A DNA stretch of 48,742 bases from Akkermansia sp. (GCA_017521405.1 JAFXCP010000024.1:1-48742); one strand, 5' to 3'; numbered from the stretch's first letter, positions 13,642 to 21,295 are shown. Translations and numbers: made by a program. Notes: a model not told the origin generated them from the letters alone.

Positions 13642-15164
13642 GATGCATTCAAGATACGTGAGTTGATAATTTTATCACATACGCTAACCGACTCCCAGTC
13701 AGGCTCTAATCTTAACATCCGTCCCATTCTTTCTATTTCCTCGATAGGAGGAACTGGAATCTGATTCATCTCTGTTGAATTTACCTGCGTCGACCCATTA
13801 AGAATTCTATAATACTGATCATACACTGTACTATTAAACAGTACGTACAGGCCATATACCATATCCTCAGAGAGAGACTTGTGACTACATTCTATGAAAT
13901 TAATTTTATTCTGCGTGCTGATATGCGTATAGTTCGGAAGTGTTGATGACAAGTAAACAGCACATTGCAATCTTCTCTTTTCTTCTTTGGATGTAAACCT
14001 CTTAACAAAGAGGTAGTTACAATTCTTCTGTTTCAAGGAATTCTGATTAGATACCAAATACTCACCAGCCTTTCCTAAAGGAAACTTCACAAGGCCATGA
14101 CGTAAATGCTGAGAATACAAAAGAGGCACAGCATCCGGGCTGTATTCATCCCTTAGAGCCTCTCTTGTCCTGAAATCGACAGTTAAGCCGGTCTTCATTC
14201 TTAATCCCAATTCCGGTAAGGTACAGGGCAACGCATTTAAGGTTCTCAAAATCTCTACATCATGTTCATCGGTAACCAAGTAGACATATCTTTCCGCGCC
14301 ACTCACAACTACGTGATATGGCGCATCAAAAGATGTCATCGAAGAGAAATCCTTGTTTGAATTTGAGGTAGTAACGCATATGCAGTCAGGAGTCTTTTGT
14401 GATTTCTTTATTTTTACAATCATCGTCTCCTGAAGCACACTTTCAGAATCAAAGACTTTATCTCTGCTGACAAAGAGATGAATATGTGTCAACACTCCGT
14501 CAGTCAAAAGTTTCTCCCTGAACTTAGCAAAATATGCACCGGATACCCAAGATCTAGGAATAATGTACACGAGTTCACCATCATCACGGAGATTAAACAT
14601 CCCCATAGAAGCAAAAAGGAAATATAAATTGGGTGCTCCATAACAAACATCGGACATAGCCTTCGCTTCCGGAGCCTCTTTCGGAATCTTCATGTATGGA
14701 GGATTTCCTATTACCAAATCATACTTCTGGGGCGCAAATTGGCAAAGCCTATCATTGTACTCTAAACTTTGGCTCAATATATAATTCTCCTCAATAATAC
14801 GATAAGTTAAATCCTTACCGCAATGGATTCTCAACCATTCTAAGTTTTCTCGCAGGAGCGGTAACACATTTTCGTCAGTATCATAGCATGTAATTTCTAT
14901 GCTCTTTACCGCCTTTTCAAAGGATAATCGCTGAACTAACGCCGCTGTAAGAATACCAGAACCTGCACCAGCGTCCAAAACGGTAATCCGTTCCTGCTCG
15001 GGCACAACAAACAATGAAGCCATAAACGAAGCCGCCTCTTTGCTGGTAAAAAATTGGCCATAAGCTTTGCGAATTTCTTTAGGCATAGCAGATATATAAG
15101 CATCCGTCCTCGAAGCGACATGTTCGAGGAGCCCGTTCTTCAAACTCAGCAAATCAATTACCAT
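13638..15164 (-). CDS. BsuBI/PstI-type N6-adenine DNA methyltransferase, 508 aa
   Basis: The protein has the amino-methyltransferase order: QFFTSKEAASFMASLF near the start, SAM-binding motif I DAGAGSG (64-70), acidic motif CYDTDENV (93-100), catalytic NPPY (154-157) and a C-terminal target-recognition part. Length matches M.BsuBI and M.PstI (about 500 aa). It should methylate adenine in CTGCAG and protect the host from the nuclease encoded downstream with a 4-base overlap. CTGCAG sites do occur in this window, for example at 62-67. The gene is AT-rich relative to flanking chromosome, consistent with transfer. Confidence 0.87.
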   Translation of the reverse strand: MVIDLLSLKNGLLEHVASRTDAYISAMPKEIRKAYGQFFTSKEAASFMASLFVVPEQERITVLDAGAGSGILTAALVQRLSFEKAVKSIEITCYDTDENVLPLLRENLEWLRIHCGKDLTYRIIEENYILSQSLEYNDRLCQFAPQKYDLVIGNPPYMKIPKEAPEAKAMSDVCYGAPNLYFLFASMGMFNLRDDGELVYIIPRSWVSGAYFAKFREKLLTDGVLTHIHLFVSRDKVFDSESVLQETMIVKIKKSQKTPDCICVTTSNSNKDFSSMTSFDAPYHVVVSGAERYVYLVTDEHDVEILRTLNALPCTLPELGLRMKTGLTVDFRTREALRDEYSPDAVPLLYSQHLRHGLVKFPLGKAGEYLVSNQNSLKQKNCNYLFVKRFTSKEEKRRLQCAVYLSSTLPNYTHISTQNKINFIECSHKSLSEDMVYGLYVLFNSTVYDQYYRILNGSTQVNSTEMNQIPVPPIEEIERMGRMLRLEPDWESVSVCDKIINSRILNAS

Positions 15165-15534
15165 AAAATTAGTTATAGTCTTATAGCGTCAGCGACATTT
15201 TAGCAATTTCTTGCTCTACTTTCCAGAAAAAATGGGCAAAACGCACCTTCAATATCAATACAACCTGTATGCCAGCACCCTAGTCCTTTTGAGCCCCTGC
15301 GAAGTGCGAAAGATCGTTTTTGGGCGTGTACAAGCTTTTTATGAGTGGTATCATTTGTTTATCAAGGACTTGCGGTTTTATAGTTAAGTCGCTGATGTTT
15401 AAGAATAGTTATCAAAAACCCTCCAATGCACAGAGCGTTAGATGGTTACCTATTTAGCTAACCTTTGAGAAGGGTGCGGCACTTTGTAACTGAATGATAT
15501 TGTGACCGTTACAAAGCAGTTTTAATTTTGCTCC
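15165..15534. other. AT-rich non-coding stretch upstream of the methyltransferase
   Basis: This 370-base stretch must hold the minus-strand promoter of the restriction-modification pair, but no box stands out. A 51-codon plus-strand frame at 15232-15387 (MGKTHLQYQYNLYASTLVLL at its start) has no family resemblance and no clear ribosome-binding site; I do not call it as a gene. Confidence 0.35.
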
Positions 15535-15568
15535 CTTAACGCGCAGAAATCGAAAGTCCTTGCTTTTT
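15535..15568 (+). repeat. Right copy of 34-bp direct repeat bounding the defence island
   Basis: Exact match to 9557-9590, same orientation. It lies 40 bases from the end of the IS3 OrfA relic and about 370 bases upstream of the methyltransferase gene. The DNA enclosed by the two copies is about 6 kb. Confidence 0.7.
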
Positions 15569-15607
15569 ATGTATTCGCACCTTACTGATATTTGACGGGT
15601 TGCGAAA

Positions 15608-15879
15608 TTACTTACCTATTGTACTGCTAAGCAGGCTAGACAGATTTGCTATACGCTCATCTTTTTTCTCCATTTCGCGCTTGCGGCCGCCTCGGCGGAA
15701 ACATTCGCCAACCATCTCCTTTACTTGTTTCTTCCAGTCCTTTACTAAAAATCGGGACTGATGCCGTACTCAGATGCTATCTGAACATGCGTCTTGGCGC
15801 CTGTAAGCGCCTCCTATGCTACCTTTTCCTTGAACTCAGCGGCGTAGCGACCTCTCTTGTGTATTTTTTCGTTTTGCAT
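15608..15879 (-). pseudogene. Decayed IS3-family OrfA (transposase helix-turn-helix)
   Basis: From ATG at 15879 the minus strand reads HKRGRYAAEFKEKVA, an in-frame TAG, then EALTGAKTHVQIASEYGISPDF, a second stop and a frame change into KDWKKQVKEMVGECFRRGGR and a Lys/Glu-rich coiled coil ending at TAA 15610-15608. This is the pattern of IS3-family OrfA proteins (RRYSAEFKxKVAxEAL ... ELAxxYGVSPxQIxxWKKQ ... LFxxGR). OrfB is absent. GGTGTCTTAAAATCAGGGCC around 15940-15963 resembles an IS3-type terminal repeat on the upstream side. The element is inactive. Confidence 0.7.
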
Positions 15880-16026
15880 GTCTGTGTGTTGGTTAGATTA
15901 TATACACACACGATGCTTTGCACAAGAAAAAGGGAGCTTAAACTGGTGTCTTAAAATCAGGGCCATTAAACTTTACATATAGCAGGTAAAATTTGCCTGC
16001 TTTGCCAAACCTCTTTTTAAAGGAAC

Positions 16027-16056
16027 GCCTTCTGCCGGCAAAAGTCGGCAGAAGGC
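16027..16056 (-). terminator. Hairpin after the HNH-like gene
   Basis: GCCTTCTGCCG (16027-16037) pairs perfectly with CGGCAGAAGGC (16046-16056). On the minus strand it lies 28 bases beyond the stop of the 287-aa gene; the T run behind it is short (GTTCCTTT). Confidence 0.6.
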
Positions 16057-16084
16057 GCAATTTAAAAGGTACCAGGAAAAAGCT

Positions 16085-16948
16085 TCATTTTGCCCAGTTC
16101 AGGTCTTTCAATTGTTGCCATATTTCCGGAACAAAACAGACCTTTGCGTCCTCGCCGCGTCCCTTACCATCAAAATATCGGCCGTAGGAATTTCCGTTTT
16201 CGGTCTTCATGGATTGAATGTTATTTCGATTTGCCCGCCCTACAGCCAGGTCATCCATATAAACCCAGCGCTCATCTGAACAGCCCAAGTCAATAGCCCG
16301 CTGGATAATCTCATGAACAATCGAATCATCTGCGTAGACCCCGGCCAAACGCCCTAAAGCCTTGGAACATTCAGCGACCTGCTCACCAATACATTTTTGA
16401 AGCATGGTTGATTTCGTTCGAGCCGATTTCTCGTATCTGGGAAGCTCCAGCCACTCAGTCGGATAATTTTCTGGCTTTTCCGGAATTTCAGACTCGTCTG
16501 GTTTCCATCCATAGAGCTCATACGCCCTATACTTCAGGCAAGCTGCCACATGCGCATCAAAATCAGTAAGTGAATGAATAGCCGCAGGAATACATACCAA
16601 ATTTGCATAGCAAGTGTGATAACGCTGATTATAACATGTACCCGGCCACACATGACACACGGTAAAATCCACTAGGTTGACTCCATAGTACTTCTTGGCC
16701 ATAGACTTCATCTGCGCATTTGGGCGGGTATTATCATCGTAAATAATGCCACCCACTTCCCCCTTGGGTTCAGAAGGGCGTTTGCGTCGGCAATTAGGAA
16801 CCCGAGCATAGGTACCCTGACCATCATGTTGGGCTGCATGCAGTTCTACCGGAGCCCAGATTGCACATAATGCAATCAAAGAAGCGAAATTGATATTAAG
16901 TTTCTGTGTAGCAGCCGTCTGGATAAATTCACCTGTAAGATTTTTCAT
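16085..16948 (-). CDS. HNH-like protein of unknown function, 287 aa
   Basis: I do not recognise a named family. Residues 98-130 read CHVWPGTCYNQRYHTCYANL, then VCIPAAIHSLTD: Cys98-His99, His111, Asn116 and His125 are spaced much like an HNH/His-Me finger core (H...N...H), and the NLV..P...HSLTD run resembles the NLVLLC..CHSxxT end of HNH nucleases. An N-terminal stretch (20-40) is mildly hydrophobic but does not look like a clean signal peptide. The C-terminal half (170-287) is helical and charged. The gene is 48 bases behind the 210-aa gene on the same strand and shares its hairpin terminator, so they form a two-gene unit in accessory DNA next to transposon relics. A nuclease role in defence is an inference. 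Confidence 0.5.
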   Translation of the reverse strand: MKNLTGEFIQTAATQKLNINFASLIALCAIWAPVELHAAQHDGQGTYARVPNCRRKRPSEPKGEVGGIIYDDNTRPNAQMKSMAKKYYGVNLVDFTVCHVWPGTCYNQRYHTCYANLVCIPAAIHSLTDFDAHVAACLKYRAYELYGWKPDESEIPEKPENYPTEWLELPRYEKSARTKSTMLQKCIGEQVAECSKALGRLAGVYADDSIVHEIIQRAIDLGCSDERWVYMDDLAVGRANRNNIQSMKTENGNSYGRYFDGKGRGEDAKVCFVPEIWQQLKDLNWAK

Positions 16949-16996
16949 TTATGTTTATTCTTTATAATTTGTTTAATAAAAAGGAGGAGCAACATC

Positions 16997-17629
16997 TTAA
17001 AGAGAAGCCATGAACTCGCAATAACGCTTAAGAGCATTGCTGCATTGAGCATGGAGTTTGGTATCCATATCCCGGAATGTTCTGTCGTTCAGCAAACGGA
17101 GAGCTTTCTGTTTCAGTTCTGCCTTATCCTGAGCACAGTAGAAATCGTACTTTTCTACATGTTCAGACATAAAATCACTGCACCTTTGCACATTGTATGC
17201 ATAGTTAGTAGCTGTACTTTCCTTGTAGTCACTTGCAAGAAGCCATTCCTTAAATGCATCTTTTCTGTTGGGCATGAAGGGAAATGGGGGCGTGTTATTC
17301 TTGGTTTCCATATATTGAGTATATTTGTTGAGTGCGGATTTAAGTGTGGGGAAAACAGCGCTATGCTGCTGAAATACAGGATTGCTATAAAGAAGCTCTT
17401 TCAGCCGGGCTACCTGCCGGACTGAGTCCAAAGCGTAAAAATCAGCTTTGAGTCCAAGCTGCTTACCTACATATATGCTGCACTCGCCAACTAAGTTTAC
17501 ATACTCGCGGGCAGTAGTACGGGCTTTAGCGTCACATTTTATCATCCAATTCCAGAATTGAAGCTGGGCGAGAGTAAGGCTTGCAAGCCATTGAGCTTCG
17601 GTTATGTTTGAATATTCACGACGAGACAT
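16997..17629 (-). CDS. Protein with two tandem integrase-core-binding-like domains, 210 aa
   Basis: The protein is an internal duplication: residues about 24-107 (QFWNWMIKCDAKARTTAREY ... ALNKYTQYM) and about 125-207 (AFKEWLLASDYKESTATNY ... ALKRYCEFM) align along their length, sharing F-x-W, T-A-x-x-Y, the central DFY and the final ALxxYxxxM. Each half looks like the four-helix core-binding (SAM-like) domain that tyrosine recombinases and several nucleases use to hold DNA, but there is no recombinase catalytic domain. It precedes the HNH-like gene by 48 bases, so a DNA-binding partner of that protein is plausible. A six-codon ORF with a strong ribosome-binding site lies just upstream. Family naming is uncertain. 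Confidence 0.55.
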   Translation of the reverse strand: MSRREYSNITEAQWLASLTLAQLQFWNWMIKCDAKARTTAREYVNLVGECSIYVGKQLGLKADFYALDSVRQVARLKELLYSNPVFQQHSAVFPTLKSALNKYTQYMETKNNTPPFPFMPNRKDAFKEWLLASDYKESTATNYAYNVQRCSDFMSEHVEKYDFYCAQDKAELKQKALRLLNDRTFRDMDTKLHAQCSNALKRYCEFMASL

Positions 17630-17633
17630 GTTT

Positions 17634-17654
17634 TTATTGTAGCAGAACGCCCAT
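17634..17654 (-). CDS. Six-codon leader ORF (MGVLLQ)
   Basis: On the minus strand AAGGAG, four bases, ATG encodes MGVLLQ and stops at TAA, four bases before the ATG of the 210-aa gene and out of frame with it. The leader ORF has the good Shine-Dalgarno sequence, the main gene has none of its own, so translation of the main gene may depend on re-initiation after the leader. It could also be chance. Confidence 0.35.
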   Translation of the reverse strand: MGVLLQ

Positions 17655-17746
17655 TAATCTCCTTGTTTTTTTGTGTCATACCATTATTATCTTAGCATAG
17701 CGTTATGGCGTAGCCCTATCGGTCACTTGCATCGCAGAGACTGATT

Positions 17747-17943
17747 CGTCTTCGTCTGAGCCTACGCCGAGACAGGCCAAAAGCCGAGGATTCGCTCCAA
17801 GTGGAGCCCTTGGTCTGCCGGGGCTCCTTCCTACCCCGGAAGGTGGCTTTTTGGCCTGTTTGCCGCCTGCTGGGGCTCACATCAGCCCCTTTTCGCGGGC
17901 GGTGATTTTCCGTCTTCGGTAAACCTACGCCTACGCCGAAACA
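17747..17943. repeat. Imperfect direct repeats around a palindromic segment
   Basis: The block GTCTTCG...GCCTACGCCGAGACA ends at 17774 and recurs with variation (GTCTTCGG...GCCTACGCCGAAACA) ending at 17943. Between them CAGGCCAAAAGCC (17773-17785) pairs with GGCTTTTTGGCCTG (17845-17858), enclosing smaller mirrored pieces (GCTCCAAGTGGAGC; CCGGGG with CCCCGG). The segment sits directly behind a serine-recombinase relic and could be an old attachment site, a structured RNA or a small repeat element. No gene is visible in 17655-17959. Confidence 0.4.
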
Positions 17944-17959
17944 AGTAAACAAATGCGGT

Positions 17960-18622
17960 TCAGTAGGTTTCCCGGAGGATGGCGGCGATTTCCTGCGGGG
18001 AGTGGTCGAGCATATCGAGGGTTTTGGCGAGCACCATGCGGGTGATGCCGTAGGTCATGCGGATGTCCGCAAGGGAGCGGAATTGCCCGGCGTGGAGCAT
18101 TTGCTCCAGCCGGAGGGCGTTGGCCATGCGAATGGCTCGTTTTGTGGGGCGTTTGCCCTTTTCCAAGGCGACAGGTTGCGGGGCTTGTAGCGTAAGGCGG
18201 CTTTTGGAGTTTCGGCGCAGGGCGAAGGTGAGCTTGGTGACGGATGTAGCGGATATGGTGACTAGGATGAGTATTTTTCTATGGTGAGTTCCTGAGTATC
18301 TTCATTGTAACTGATGCTCTTGTAGAGCGCGGAAAAGAGCGTAGCGAGAGCGTCATCCGGGATGTATTCCACCAGCTGCTCCACATGGGACAATGCCTCG
18401 GAAATATCGCGGCGGGCGAGCTGCGGGAGTCGCTCCTACAAGGCCTTTATCATGGCTCGGGTCATGGGCATACGAAGCCAGATTGGCGGCCACAGCCATC
18501 TCCATCGTTCCCGCCGGGAGATTCCGCGCCGGGCAGAATTTGTTGCCACCGTAGTGGTTGGGGCGTTTTCCCGGAGGCCGGGGACAAGGCAGCCCGCCCG
18601 GCATTTCCAGGCAGGCTGTGAA
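17960..18622 (-). pseudogene. Degraded C-terminal part of a serine recombinase
   Basis: Three pieces in different minus-strand frames resemble the end of large serine recombinases: a Cys-containing, possibly zinc-binding part around 18622-18440 (GGNKFCPARNLPAGTMEMAV), a coiled-coil/C-terminal part at 18435-18262 (ARRDISEALSHVEQLVEYIP ... YNEDTQELTIEKYSS, stop), and a helix-turn-helix at 18166-17960 (ANALRLEQMLHAGQFRSLAD ... MVLAKTLDMLDHSPQEIAAIL) like the HTH tail seen behind such recombinases. The catalytic N-terminal domain is absent, and frames are broken. It is probably the relic of the enzyme that once moved this accessory DNA. The 68-codon HTH piece could still be expressed alone. Confidence 0.5.
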
Positions 18623-18663
18623 ATAAAAAAACGCGAACTCCAGTCATTTTTGCTCGTTGCGTC

Positions 18664-19002
18664 TCACAACAAGCGGCTTTGCTCTGCCGCACGAGCTCGG
18701 ATTTTTTCCACCACCGGTGCACATATGCTGCACAGGCAGTCATCCACAAAATAGTACAGCGTGCGCCCATCTTCCGTCTTTTTACAGACAACGCCGTGCT
18801 CGGTCATCAATTTCATGTGGCGAGAAACTACACTTTGGCATAGCCCCAATCGTTCTGTCAGCTCGCCTATGGTGGCAGCCCCCTCGCTGCATATCGACCC
18901 CAGCATGCGCAGCCGCACCGGTTCGGAAAGCATTTTGAAATACCCCGCCACCTCTTCTGTCATTTGCGGACTGAACTTGATAGATGTCAATTTTTTCGTC
19001 AC
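18664..19002 (-). CDS. ArsR/SmtB-family repressor, 112 aa
   Basis: A typical ArsR winged helix: SEPVRLRMLGSI (26-37), recognition region IGELTERLGLCQSVVSRHMK (45-64), wing GRTLYYFVDD. Cysteines at 38, 55, 73 and especially the C-terminal DCLCSIC (89, 91, 94) could sense metal, sulfide or persulfide. It starts with GTG at 19002, chosen because it lies six bases beyond a perfect -10 and gives full-length ArsR; the mRNA is then leaderless. It is divergent from a rhodanese gene and shares a compact overlapping promoter region with a palindromic operator, so it most likely controls the rhodanese/CoA-disulfide reductase genes and itself. Confidence 0.85.
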   Translation of the reverse strand: MTKKLTSIKFSPQMTEEVAGYFKMLSEPVRLRMLGSICSEGAATIGELTERLGLCQSVVSRHMKLMTEHGVVCKKTEDGRTLYYFVDDCLCSICAPVVEKIRARAAEQSRLL

Positions 19003-19008
19003 GCGCTC

Positions 19009-19037
19009 ATTTTAGTATTGACAGGAATAAAAGTCAA
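19009..19037 (-). promoter_or_regulatory. Leaderless promoter of the ArsR gene
   Basis: Minus strand TTGACT (19037-19032), 17 bases, TAAAAT (19014-19009), then six bases to the GTG start. The predicted transcription start coincides with the start codon. Confidence 0.7.
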
Positions 19038-19046
19038 GTGTATTTT
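19018..19046 (+). promoter_or_regulatory. Promoter of the rhodanese gene, overlapping the ArsR promoter
   Basis: TTGACA (19018-19023), 17 bases, TATTTT (19041-19046). The -35 of this promoter lies inside the spacer of the divergent ArsR promoter and the reverse, so one bound regulator or polymerase must affect both. Confidence 0.7.
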
Positions 19047-19048
19047 GC

Positions 19049-19072
19049 CTATATCGCGATATGCGCATATAG
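19049..19072. promoter_or_regulatory. Palindromic operator, probable ArsR site
   Basis: CTATAT (19049-19054) mirrors ATATAG (19067-19072). Inside are two overlapping perfect 12-base palindromes, ATATCGCGATAT (19051-19062) and ATATGCGCATAT (19059-19070). The element covers the predicted transcription start of the rhodanese gene, the usual place for an ArsR-family operator. Confidence 0.65.
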
Positions 19073-19074
19073 AC

Positions 19075-19581
19075 ATGAAAGCAACAACATTACAACAACA
19101 GCATCTGGCAGGGCGCGTGCAGGTGGTCGATGTACGCAGCGGGGTCGAGTGGCGAGCGGGGCATATAGCCGGGGCCGAGCATCTGCCTTTGGCTGAGCTT
19201 GAGGGAGGGCAAACACCCGGAAGTGCAGCTACGGGCAGCGAGCTAGTTTTAGTATGCCAAAGTGGGGTACGCGCGGCGAAAGCTCGGCTTTTGCTAAGAG
19301 CACGCGGAATAGAGGCGGATGTACTGGAGGGCGGGATGAATGCGTGGGCAGCAGCCGGTTTGCCGCAAGTGCAAGAAGAGGGGCGGCACGGCATCTCACT
19401 GATGCGGCAGGTGCAGCTTATTATAGGCTGCATAAACCTGTTGGGACTGGGACTGGGGCTGAGCCATAGCCCCTGGTGGCTGGGAATACCCTTATTCACT
19501 AGCATAGGGTTGTTGGTAGCCGGAATCACGGGAACCTGCGGGCTGGCGCTGTTGCTGGCACGCATGCCCTGGAACCGGTAA
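19075..19581 (+). CDS. Membrane-anchored rhodanese, 168 aa
   Basis: Residues 1-95 form a rhodanese domain with VVDVRSGVEWRAGHIAGAEH and the active-site loop CQSGVR (Cys61), expected to carry a persulfide. Residues about 108-160 hold two hydrophobic segments of the DUF2892 kind (QVQLIIGCINLLGLGLGL; LGIPLFTSIGLLVAGITG). This combination is known from sulfur-handling operons. The frame is open further upstream, but the ATG at 19075 follows the promoter and operator and starts at the domain boundary. The next gene, 40 bases downstream, also ends in a rhodanese domain with the same CQSGVR loop. Confidence 0.85.
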   Translation: MKATTLQQQHLAGRVQVVDVRSGVEWRAGHIAGAEHLPLAELEGGQTPGSAATGSELVLVCQSGVRAAKARLLLRARGIEADVLEGGMNAWAAAGLPQVQEEGRHGISLMRQVQLIIGCINLLGLGLGLSHSPWWLGIPLFTSIGLLVAGITGTCGLALLLARMPWNR

Positions 19582-19621
19582 AATAAACGCTTTTTTCACC
19601 CATACTCCCCATAAAGAAACC

Positions 19622-21259
19622 ATGAGCAAGAAGAGAACCATCATCATAGGCGGAGTGGCCGGCGGCGCCACTGTTGCAGCACGACTGAGCCGCTTGGGCA
19701 CTGACCGCGAAATCATTATCATTGAGCGTGGGGCGCATGTTTCCTTCGCCAACTGCGGGCTGCCGTATTATATCGGCGGTGTCATTGAGAAAGAGAGCTC
19801 GCTTCTGTTGGCCACGCCCGAGCTATTTCGCACGCGCTACGGCATAGACGTGCTGTTGCAGCATGAGGTGTACACCATAGACCCGCAGCAGCGCACGGTA
19901 GGTGTAGCCAATTTGGTAACCGGTGAGAAAAGGCAGATACCGTACGATGAGCTGGTTCTCTCTCCCGGTGCGGCACCGCTGCGCCCGCCCATGCCGGGTG
20001 TAGACCTGCCCGGGGTGATGACGCTGCGCACCGTGCCCGATGCCAACGCCATTCGCCACTACATTGCAGAACACCGGGTGCGCCGCGCTCTGGTGATAGG
20101 AGCCGGGTTTATTGGGCTGGAGGTAGCGGAAAATCTGCAACTTGCCGGGATAGAGGTCAGCATCGTGGAAGGCAGCAGCCATGTTCTGCCCCCGCTGGAT
20201 GAGCACATGTCCACCTATGTGGACGAGTTGCTGGCGGCGCACGGAATCGGGGTCGAAGTCGGCAAGATTGCCAAGGGAATCCGCCGCTGCGAAAACGGCC
20301 GCCTGCAAGCCTATAACGACACTTGGAACAGTGTGGAGGCGGATTTGATATTGCTCTCCGTTGGCGTGCGCCCCGAGATAACCCTGGCGCAAAACGCCGG
20401 GCTGCGCATAGGTGAAACAGGTGCCATTTGGGTGGACGAGCATATGCGCACCAGTGCCCCTGGTGTTTGGGCCGTGGGCGATGCCGTTCAAACAACAAAC
20501 CGTATCACAGGACGGCCCGCGCGCTTAGCCATGGCCGGCGTGGCACAAAAACAGGCGCGTGTTGCGGCAGATGATATCGCCGGGCGCCCGGCTGAGTTTC
20601 GGGGCGTGGTGGGAACTGCCGTGCTGAGGCTTTTCGGTACCACCATCTCCATGACCGGGCTCAATATTGACACGCTTACCCGCAGCGGAGCCACGGACTA
20701 CGAGTATGTGGACGGGCACCACGCTCAGCACGTGGGCTACTACCCCGGGGCAAGTCCCATTCACGCCCGGCTGGTATACCGCCGCAGCGACGGCAAGTTA
20801 CTGGGTTACACCGCCATAGGAGAGTCGGGCGCGGCGCGGCGTACAGATGTGGTGGCAGCGCTCTTAGCGTGCAACGCTACCGTGTACGACCTAGCGGAAG
20901 CAGAGTTGTGCTACTCCCCACAAGAAGGTATGCCCAAAGATGCAGCCAATCAGCTTGCCTTAGCTGCGATAAATAATCTGGAGGGGCTGCACCCCGTTGC
21001 TCATAAGGTTGATATAACCGACGAGAGTTTTCTGCTAGATGTGCGAGAACCGGCCGAAGTTTTGCAGGCGCCCTACCCGGGAGCTGTTAATATACCGCTT
21101 TCACAATTGAGAGAACGTATGCAGGAACTGCCCCACGGGCAACAAATACTTGTATTCTGCCAAAGCGGCGTGCGAGGCCACACCGCTACCGCGCTCTTAA
21201 ATAATATGAATTACCAAGCCTGTCACCTCAGCGGTGGCTACCTCACCATCTCCCGCTGA
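19622..21259 (+). CDS. CoA-disulfide reductase fused to rhodanese, 545 aa
   Basis: N-terminal FAD/NAD(P)-binding domains: IIIGGVAGGATVAARLSR (7-24) for FAD, the single redox cysteine in SFANCGLPYYIGG (Cys45) typical of CoA-disulfide/persulfide reductases, a second dinucleotide fold at ALVIGAGFIGLEVAENL, and VWAVGDAVQ near the FAD ribityl site. The last 90 residues are a rhodanese domain with LDVREPAE and CQSGVR (Cys513). Such fusions reduce CoA disulfide or CoA persulfide with NAD(P)H and hand sulfane sulfur to the rhodanese. It lies 40 bases behind the membrane rhodanese and is probably in one ArsR-controlled unit for sulfide, polysulfide or thiol stress. Confidence 0.87.
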   Translation: MSKKRTIIIGGVAGGATVAARLSRLGTDREIIIIERGAHVSFANCGLPYYIGGVIEKESSLLLATPELFRTRYGIDVLLQHEVYTIDPQQRTVGVANLVTGEKRQIPYDELVLSPGAAPLRPPMPGVDLPGVMTLRTVPDANAIRHYIAEHRVRRALVIGAGFIGLEVAENLQLAGIEVSIVEGSSHVLPPLDEHMSTYVDELLAAHGIGVEVGKIAKGIRRCENGRLQAYNDTWNSVEADLILLSVGVRPEITLAQNAGLRIGETGAIWVDEHMRTSAPGVWAVGDAVQTTNRITGRPARLAMAGVAQKQARVAADDIAGRPAEFRGVVGTAVLRLFGTTISMTGLNIDTLTRSGATDYEYVDGHHAQHVGYYPGASPIHARLVYRRSDGKLLGYTAIGESGAARRTDVVAALLACNATVYDLAEAELCYSPQEGMPKDAANQLALAAINNLEGLHPVAHKVDITDESFLLDVREPAEVLQAPYPGAVNIPLSQLRERMQELPHGQQILVFCQSGVRGHTATALLNNMNYQACHLSGGYLTISR

Positions 21260-21295
21260 GGGGTAGGCGTGCCCCCGGCGACAAGAGCCGGCGCT

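Noticed and set aside
15646-15954. 102-codon plus-strand frame
   Set aside because: It lies antisense to recognisable pieces of an IS3 OrfA and has no features of its own.
17716-17952. 78-codon Arg-rich minus-strand frame
   Set aside because: It only translates the palindromic, GC-rich repeat segment; composition reflects the inverted repeats.
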